A DNA stretch of 64,000 nt. Source: Whitmania pigra (taxonomy: Eukaryota > Annelida > Clitellata > Hirudinida > Haemopidae). The position numbers and the translations under genes were made by a program. Each line of letters opens with the position of its first letter. Within the stretch, counting starts at the first letter, position 1. The notes under the pieces were generated by a model. That model did not search any database. It worked only from the letters and a program-made list of their open reading frames with translations, and had not been told where the DNA came from. Below, one piece after another: positions 1 to 9,100 of the stretch. Location of the stretch: contig JAJTWR010000450.1 in the NCBI GenBank assembly GCA_021613335.1, positions 307,001 through 371,000 on the forward strand. The letters are read 5' to 3'.

Positions 1-774
1 TGTTGAATGAGAGAAAAATGAATATATGCTTTCAAGTGTTCCAAAAAAAAGTTACGACAACAGGATCTTGCTTAGCTGAATACACACCTGCTAAATTTAA
101 GCTGTGGTTGTCACAGTTGACGAACAGTGCTCTAGGATTTCTGTCACATATTCGTTGTTGAAGGCCAGATATATGCCCAGTCATCACCGAAGCATTGTCA
201 TAACATTGAGCTCGACAGTCGGCTAGAGGTATCTCATCAGAATTCAGTCTCTCGACGATGACTTTCTCTAGGCTTGCAGCATCTTTTGAATATATCTCGA
301 TATAACCTAAAAATGATTCTTTGATTTTTAATACAAACTATTATTTCACGCTTTCACGAATGTTGTTTATCTTTGTCTATATTACAACAACCACAACCAG
401 TCTCTGATAAAAAGTTTTAATATACCTTAATAGAGTGTAATCCGTTTTAAACCACAATAAGTTCGTCAACAACTTAGTAGTATTACAGTAGTAGCCACTG
501 CAGAGTGCATGCAGAATCCGTATCCTGACTGGCAGCAGTGGTGGTGGGCTCACTGAGTTCACTGAGCTGGCAGCAGCATCAACCAGGTCTGGATGGCAGA
601 CGTATCAGACGATGGCTCATATCTGCCCTGCTCCAGCCGCCGCTGTTGGCTAGCTTGTGAGTGTGACCTGTTTTACCAATGTCGCAAAAATTAGGTAACC
701 CTCATTTTGGCGCCCCTGTATCTTGGCGCCCGGGGACATATGTACCCCCTTGCCCCCCCCTAGCTACGCCTCTG
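1..774 (-). mobile_element. Partial hAT-like DNA transposon (DUF4371-type transposase), cut by window edge
   Basis: On the minus strand an open frame runs from about 340 to position 1 and leaves the window. It contains residues typical of the DUF4371/hAT transposase family shared with ZMYM-like and '52 kDa repressor'-like proteins: an IKESFLGYI-type segment, then DCRAQCYDNASVMTG (family form CRGQ-YDNA--M-G), then FVNCDNHSLNL (family form FVHC--H-LNL), then an FF---L---I-FS-type segment. A stop lies in frame just upstream of about 340, so this is one exon or a decayed piece. At 771-774 the minus-strand sequence begins CAGAGGCGTAGC, which resembles known hAT terminal repeats, followed by a G-rich stretch, so the element end is placed at 774; the adjoining 8 bp (775-782) would be the target-site copy. 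The other end lies outside the window, so intactness cannot be judged. Confidence 0.75.
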
Positions 775-782
775 CAAAGGAG

Positions 783-3063
783 CTACAAACTAAAACTCTT
801 TAGTTGATTCAATTATTTTTTTTTAAATTTAGTTATGATCGAATTTAAATAATTAAACATCCTACGTTAAACTCTTTGTCACCGTGCCAATACTTCAAGG
901 TCTTTGGAAATTTGACTTATTTTCGGATAATTCAAATATCTTTAGCGAGCCATTGCTGTCATCTTGTTCTTCGTTTTCCCTTATCTACGCCAGATCGTGG
1001 AAAGTGATCCTAATGATCCACACAGACGGAAAACAAATTTAAAACTCAGAGGTTATACTAATAGATCGCATTAGACATCACATTTCGATCCTTTCAATAC
1101 CATCTCAATTGGAAACAGTTAAATGTAAAATCAATAAATGTTTAAATTATCAGCGATTAGCTGATGGATCGTACCTTGACCATTAGATGGAAAATTGGAG
1201 TTCTACCTGAACTCGTCAAATGTTTCAAAGGTATGATATGTGAGCTCTTTTCCTAAACCCAAGCAAACTTAAACCTTTTTTTGCTAAAAAATCTTTTTCT
1301 CTTGCACGAAGATTTTATCTGACGTTTCACTTTTTAATGATCGGAGATTTAAAATTGATTTGAAATGCTACTTTTAGAACATTGATGTTTCTCGGCTTCC
1401 ATTTTGAAACTGGTTTAAATAAGAAATTAAATAAATGAGACTTTGTGAAAATTAAAATCCTAATGGTGATTAATGAGGATTAAACAAAAGAACAAGAAAA
1501 AAGGAAACACTATCCAAATTTTTTTTTGTGAAATCTGTCTTCTCAAAATAAAACCGGATGCTGCTCACTCTGTGAAAATTGTTTTCCGTGATTCTAAAAA
1601 AAAAATTCAAAAATTATAAAAACCTTTTAGGGCATTCAAGATTTAAAACTGTTGGCTATTCACAGAAATTTACAATAAATTTTAATCCCAAAAGGAAAGT
1701 ATTTTATAATCTCTCATGGTCTTAAAAATGAAGAAATTTTAAAATACTGACCCAAAACGGTGCTGCAGTTGTCCGTGCTTTCAGTTTTCCAGAGCAAAAA
1801 GTTGAAACACATCGAAGACGAGCGCAGGAAAGTGATTAAAATCTAATTGATTAAAATTCACTCAGTTAAATTGAAACAGATCTGACACCTGTATCAATGG
1901 CGGGATTGTATAAAACGAACTGAACGGCCTCAGTACCTTCTGATGACATTTTGTCAGGCTGGAAAGGAGTTCAGTTCTGTCCTTGTGGCTTTATTCCACT
2001 ACGAGAAAGTAGGTCTTAGCTTCGCTTAACTTAACTTAGTGTTGATTCATAGCCGTTCAGGAGCTTTTGTTTTTTGTTTTTTTTTGTATTTATCCATTTT
2101 TTTGGAGTGCCTTACGTATCCATGCGAGATGTGACAACTTTATTTTTTATCGATCCACCATTTATGCAGCTAAACAACCTGTAACAAACCACTCAAGTTT
2201 GATGTGAGGCAGCAGAAATGTACGTTGCTACATAAAATAATTTTAATTGTTATCTGTGACGGTTTAATATTTCTGAAAGCGGTTTCTCGATCTCGTTGTA
2301 GTTCGTTGTTCGTTTTCCAATCTTCTGGCTCTCGTTTCTTGTCATATTAAACTTGAAATAGGTTGAGTGGTTATTACACTGATCCAGGTCTTCTTAACCA
2401 CTGTAAATAATGGTTATGTTATGTTAAAATAAAATTGTAAAACATCCATTTTATAAAGTCTAATTCATTTATAAAGTTTACAAATGTAAAAAACACTTTT
2501 TAATTTTCTTTTCCAGAAAGCCAAAGGTGCTATCTCTTTCAGAAGGAATAATGAAGCTAATTGGTTGAATTGAATTCGCGAGGTAGGTTTAAGGTTTAAA
2601 AACTTTAACATATTTGTTAGGAATAACTTGTCTTAATGACTCGTTAGCTGTCAAGCATCCAATTTAAAAATAATTTGTTGGCAATTTAATAAAAATTATT
2701 CGACCAACAAATATGAAATAGGTCAATTGAAATATCGAAGTATGAATGGATATGGTACCATATTTTGAGAACAGAAACTCTACAAAATTTGTTTCAAGTG
2801 CGCGTGATGTCAGAAATTCTGTTAATTACCTCCAGGTAGAGAATAATATTAAAAACAATTATCAACAGCTAGAGTTTCTTACCAAAACCGATAAACGATA
2901 AAATAATTAATGAGACCATTAATACAAAAAATAACCACAAAATATTTGCAAAGTATTATAAAATGGGAAGCAGCATCAGATCGAAAACAAACTCAAGAAG
3001 GCGAACGCACGGCATTATCAGCAACAACAACAACAACAACAACGAGAACAAGATCAACTCGAG
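783..3063. other. Intergenic region upstream of the opsin
   Basis: AT-rich sequence with no recognisable coding exon on either strand. The opsin promoter and 5' untranslated region should lie in its last part. A CAA-repeat leader (about 3020-3046) precedes the chosen ATG. I could not place a TATA box or transcription start with confidence. Confidence 0.5.
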
Positions 3064-5066
3064 ATGACAACAAGCCATCAACAACAACTCTACAACTCAT
3101 CATCGTTTCCGACCGTCCACACGCCTCTCTACGATGACTGGAACTCATCCTTTCCTTACTTCAACCTCAGCAACACCACTTTCCCCACTACACCCAGAAG
3201 GTACGATGAACACGGCCTGTACCTCCACCCCCACTGGGACCAGTACAGGGAGGTCATCGACGATGCCCCGGGGGAATTCATGATCCTCCTTGGCATCTAC
3301 ATAACACTAGTGGCTTTTATCGGCACCTTTGGCAACGTCATAGTCCTATATGTCTTCGGGACGTGAGTGTTTTGTTATCTGTTTTGTTATGATAGCTTTT
3401 ACTAGCTTTTATTAACTTGTTTTATTAACTTTTAATAATTAATTCAGGAATAAATAATTTTAAATAAATATATTTTATATGAATATATTTTAAATAAGAG
3501 TGATTGGTTTAATTATTGTGTTTATGGTTTTAGTGCTTTTTTCAAACGCACCTGAAAAGGCTTGTGGAGATAGTCTGTCATTTTTTGTCTAAAAAAATAA
3601 AACACCTATTATTACCTCAATTTATTTTGTTTGTGAACATTAAAAAAAGTAATTTTTTTCATAACTATATTTACATTTATATTTAACTATATTTAGTTAC
3701 TATTTTTAGGAATACATATTAAAATACATATTTTCATAAATAATTATAATATAAAAAAATAACGCAACATAGAATTGTAAATCATGCAATCCATTATCCA
3801 GTTTTAAACATCAGACCACTTTCAGAACACCATCTCTAAAAACTCCTTCCAACCTCTTCGTCATCAACCTGGCCATCTGTGACCTCATGTTCTCCGCCAT
3901 TATCGGGTTCCCGATGATGGCCCTGGCCTGTTTTAGGCGCTATTGGATGTGGGGATTCTTCGGTTGGTGATTAGTTTTTTATAGGATAATAACTTTGATA
4001 ACTTGGTTGGGGTTAAACGAATGAATTTAAATCTGTATTTTAATAGTTGTTGTATCTTATTTTTGCAGCAGGCTGTTAGTGGCTATTACCCTTTCGACCG
4101 GTTAAATAAATAAAAAATAAATTAAAAAAGTCTATTTTGTGTTCTTTTTTCACCATAGGATGCCAGTGGTACGCTTTCGTGGCTGGTGTGAGCGGTCTTG
4201 TTTCCATCAACACGCTCACGGCCATATCGGTCGATCGCTACATGGTCATAGCCAAGCCCATGTACATGCTGCACGCTGCCTCAAAGTCTAGAACTCTCCA
4301 GCAGATCATATTCGTCTGGGTCCATGCCATTTGCTGGGTGTCCGCCCCGTGGTTCGGTTGGGGGGCGTTCATGCTGGAGGGTTTCGGTTTTAGCTGCACC
4401 TGGGACTACTTGACTAGGACCTGGAACAACATCTCCTTCAATTTGTGTTTCGTCATTTTCCAATTTGTAGTTCCGGTCAGCCTGATCTTGCTTTGCTATG
4501 TCGGCATTATTTCCGCCGTGGCCAAGAACAGGAAAGAAATGTCAAGGATGAACAAGGAAACTGCCAACCAGCAGAAGCAGGAAATCCAGATCGCAAAGGT
4601 TGTCGCCGTCAACGTGATAATGTTCATCATCACATGGGTGCCCTACGTGACAGTGGCAATGTTGGGTGTGGCGGGGCACAGTAACCTGGTCACTCCCTAT
4701 ACCACTGAGATTCCAGTCATGCTGGCCAAAGCCTCCGGGGCATGGAACCCCATAATTTATGCCCTCAGCCATCCTAGGTACAGGGAAGCGCTGAGGAAGA
4801 GCAAGTTGCCGTTCCGTTACTGTTTGAGCAAACCAACCAAGTCAGAGGTCTCGGTAGCTAATACCAGGATGTCAGAGATGTCCTCTTCTGGTTCTGTCAG
4901 AGAAACGAAGGCTGCCGACAATCCCCCTCCTGCCCCCGCTGGTCAAAAGGAACAGGCCGAGGTCCCAACAATAGAATTCCATCCATCTACAGAACCAAAC
5001 CCCTCAGAAGCAGGGAAACCTGAAGGAACCAACTCTCCAGCCAAGATTGCCTCATCGTCATTTTGA
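3064..5066 (+). CDS. Rhabdomeric (Gq-type) opsin, 3 exons, 447 aa
   Basis: Light-sensing G-protein-coupled receptor of photoreceptor membranes; r-opsins bind retinal and act through Gq and phospholipase C. Exons 3064-3362, 3826-3962 and 4159-5066 join in phase. The first ATG gives an extracellular N-terminus with four N-glycosylation sequons (N11, N27, N34, N37). Seen in order: TM1 with GNVIVLYVF, TM2 with NLAICDLMF, conserved Cys147, DRY at 171-173, partner Cys225 in SCTWDYLT, TM6 FIITWVPY, the retinal Schiff-base Lys336 (MLAKASGAWNPIIY), NPIIY at 342-346 and HPRYR at 350-354, close to the r-opsin HPKYR signature. The cytoplasmic tail is Ser/Pro/Glu-rich. Intron 1 follows TM1 and intron 2 lies just before Cys147. 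The length is somewhat long because of the extended N-terminus and tail. A polyadenylation signal AATAAA sits at 5170. Which r-opsin paralogue it is cannot be settled here. Confidence 0.95.
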
Positions 5067-6109
5067 CATTGATGCTCGTTGCTAAATGGTCTGAGAATAT
5101 TCGTGATTTGGCTTGGATAAGGTTTATATTTGATGTTTTATTATTGTAATAATATTAGTTATTTGTTACAATAAATATGATAGGTAAATGACTAATAATA
5201 ATATTTATATACTAATAGTTCAAAATTATCTTACTAAATAAATAAAATAATATTTCCGTTGCGAAAATATTCGGCGATTTTAGTTAATTTAGACAAAAAA
5301 ACAACACATTTTACAGATTATGAAATTTCTCATTTCAACTGTACGTCGCATGATGTCATGAAATAATATTACCAATCTTATCGAATTTCCTTTATTTACT
5401 AATTATCACCCTATTATTCATTCACAAATTTAAATTGATTATAATAACTTATTAATGGATCATAAATCCGCACCTCTCGATCTTGCGTTGCTTAGATACG
5501 ATGATGGATTGTCTCATGATTGGCACGCCAAATAATTGCAAATTATATTATAATCGTTGATTGCAATAATACATTTTAGGCTTATTTATTATTTAATAGT
5601 TTTTTTTTCTCATGCATCTTTTGGAACTTAAACCGTGATTAAATATTATTGAGCTCTGAAACATTTCGTGAATTTTTATTTTGGTTGAAATTTTGGGAAT
5701 AAATGTTACCTAGCACCAGGGATTCATCCGATTAAGATGGAATTATTCATAACAAAACAGTCATATTTTAGTTGTACATTTGAATATTTGAATAGGATTT
5801 TGAGGAAAACGTGACCGAATACTAAAGACAGATATAAGGTGGATTAAGATAGATTGATATCTTACTGAATTAGCAATGCTTAAAAATATCTGGATCATTT
5901 AATCCATAAAATTCCTGCTCTAATATTATCGTAATATAAGTACACGATTAGACACCCTCTAAATCTCCAGATACTATGTTTAATAAATTTTACTTTTGAA
6001 TATCTCAATGAATGGGTTTTATTTATGCAAACATTTGTTTATTAATACGAACAAAAAGCAGCAGCATTAGAAATGAGTTATTTTTAACACTGCTATTAAC
6101 ATTCGTCAG
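5067..6109. other. Intergenic, convergent gene ends
   Basis: AT-rich DNA between the opsin stop and the end of the minus-strand gene. It holds the opsin 3' end and its AATAAA at 5170. No further coding signal was seen. Confidence 0.5.
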
Positions 6110-9100
6110 TTAATCGTCATCATCATCATCATCACTATCATCATCAACATCTGGCGCAACAGGGTTTCTTAAAGCTGCCTCTGCAGAATAATCAAGGGCA
6201 GCATTAATCCCATTAAGCTGGTGGTGAAATACGTCACGCCGAATACCATAACTTGTGCTATTAATAACGAAATATAATGAATCTTCTGCGGCCTGTGTGT
6301 GAAAGATAATAGTTATTAATAGAATAGTCAATGAATATATATATATATATATTTCCTTGTATGTATATATATATATATATATATACAATCAATACAATTG
6401 CAATACAATCATTCAATGTGATAATTTGGTAAGCACTTACCTTAGAAATCTTCACACCTTTCAACATCTTTATAACGTCTTCCAAGTGAGATTCATGACG
6501 ATAGGATAGGAAGAGGAACGGGCTGCAGCAAATAAAATAAAATCTTAAATTCGTTAAATTTAAATTATAAAATCTTAAATTTATAAAATTTAAATTTTAT
6601 TTTAACATTCAATATTTAGTTTCCAACACAATTATCATTCGCCTGACCATTTCTTCAGTGTAAACTGGAACCACGATAGAGATCGACCTCTTAATGAAGG
6701 AATTCTTAAAAAGTCCGTAAGGTATTTTGTTAACCTAGATCTATAAGGTCTTAAAGCATCTGTGATTAAAGCAGGATCGAGAACTTCAGGCTGAAATAAA
6801 ATATGGAAAATCGTAAATAATCCAAATATTTGCGAAATAATAATTTAATATCGACCTCTAATAAATCATCATACATTAACCAGACAGAGTGTATTATGTC
6901 CAAAACTTTGAGACTTTTCATGAATATATTCAAATCAACAATTTGTGCAAAAAACTCTTGACTTATATATGATAATTTTAAATCGTCACTCGATTTGTCA
7001 ATCGAACTCTCAAAATATTTATCCATCAAGTCAGATGTTTTGGCTTTAAATTTAAGATAAGACGAGCACTTGTTGCCTTTTGACAGGTACGGAGTGAAAT
7101 CGTAATTTTTTTCTGACATCTCTAAGCAAGTTTTCAAAAATTCACTGCCATGCTAAATTAAAATAAAAAATTATTACAATAAAATTATTAAAAGTAATTT
7201 ACCCAAAATACTTAAAATAAATAGCGGATGATCTCACCAATCTCAAGCGAAGAAAATTTTCACAAGCTTTAAGATGAAGTTTGTGTGAAAACTGGATGAA
7301 GCGATCGTTCAATGATTGGTTCTTTGATCTGGCCAAGTTCATTCCTTTAACAAAATCTTTCATTCTGATAAACTTCTCCTTTTCAGATTTTGCACTCGTG
7401 AAGAACTTATATAAGTTGTCGAAGCAGAAAGGCGATGTACGGTGTTTTATGAGACAGCATATCAAATCGGGATTGAAATGTTCCTAAAAAAATTTTATTC
7501 TATTCATACATTCAGATTAATTGGATACCATAAAAAGATTTTTCGAACTGCAAAAGATCATTTTAGGTTAAGGAGTATAAAATTTTTTAATTAAAAATAA
7601 AAGAAACATCATAATTCCGTATATATTATGATTGGAATAATGCTAAAAACAAAAATCCTAGGAAGAAATAACAGTGCAAAAAGGGCTAATCAAAAATATT
7701 GTCGCAATATCAAAAAACAATCTTATAAGCTCCTATGTTGCACATTACTTTATATTGGACAAACCTCTTTTAGTGGGTAATAATTTTCCATGTAACGCTT
7801 TACACCAGGATATACGTATGCTGAATGAATTTTCTCGAAATCTATTTTCAGAAGCAGATTCCTGACTAAAATATAGAAAATGACATTATAACTTTTTTTA
7901 TATGAAATTGGTATTTAGTTACTTTGTGTGAAAAAGTTCTCACCTTGTGTTGAAATCCACCCAGCAATTCCATGCGATTCAAAATAATCCGATATGTCGA
8001 TATCCGCTATATTTGATAGTATCGAAATTATTTCCATGCCAACTGCAAATTCATATGAACAAATAATATTAAATACAAACAATAATTAAAATATCATTTA
8101 TTAAATAACTATTACAATATTTATTTATTATATATTATTTCAACATAATATAATTCATGGTAATACTTATTTATTAATTTATTATATTACCTATTTATTA
8201 TTTTAATAATTTTTTTTATAAAACTAAGTTAATGATTTAATATGATAATTACGGTAAATGTCTTTAAAGATCTTTTCCTTTAGTATATCTCTCTTGCAAT
8301 GTACAGCCACGGACAATATTCTTATTAAACGTACTAATGACTTACTATCGCAAATATTCCTAATTTCAGAATTTAAAGCTCTGCCAAATTAATATCTTTT
8401 AGTTATTTTTTAATAAATATTATTATAAATAAGTAATATTTGATTTGTATATATATATATAAAATATATATTTGTAATATTTGATTTGTATATATATATA
8501 TATACATATATATATATGTGTGTATAATTTTGTTACAAATTTTTTTATTCATGCAGTATTTGGAATAATTGTAATAATCCTCTGTAAATAATCTAATAAA
8601 TTGTTGATGAATTATTATTAGATATTAAAATATTAAGTTAAATCAAATCATACTCTATCCATGTTCTTTCAGGCGTATCGCAGAAAATTCTGAATGTCTT
8701 ATCGCTTGAATTATGAACTAACTGGAGATATGTCTTATTTAAAATAGCTTCTCGTCCTAATCTCTAATTAAGTCACAAACGATCATTTATAAATTTGCAA
8801 GAATAATGCAGTTTTAGTTTGGTCAAAACTTTTAAAATACTTACCTTGTCAAAATAAAGTAATTGATAAATCTTGAAGGTCTTCTCAATAAGATATTTTT
8901 GTGATTTCTTTGAACGATATACTGAAGTAGTTAAAAATCCCAATTTTTAGTACAATGTATTGTTGTAAACTTAGATTTTTGGAAATTAATTAAGTTTATA
9001 TTGCTAATATAATTAAATTTGTACTTAATTATATTTGGCATCTTTTCCGGGCACGTGAGATCTATTTTTGCTACAGAAAAGCATTCTCGATAATCACCTG

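Noticed and set aside
4281..4772. Antisense and off-frame open frames over the opsin
   Set aside because: They are shadows of the strongly supported opsin exon.
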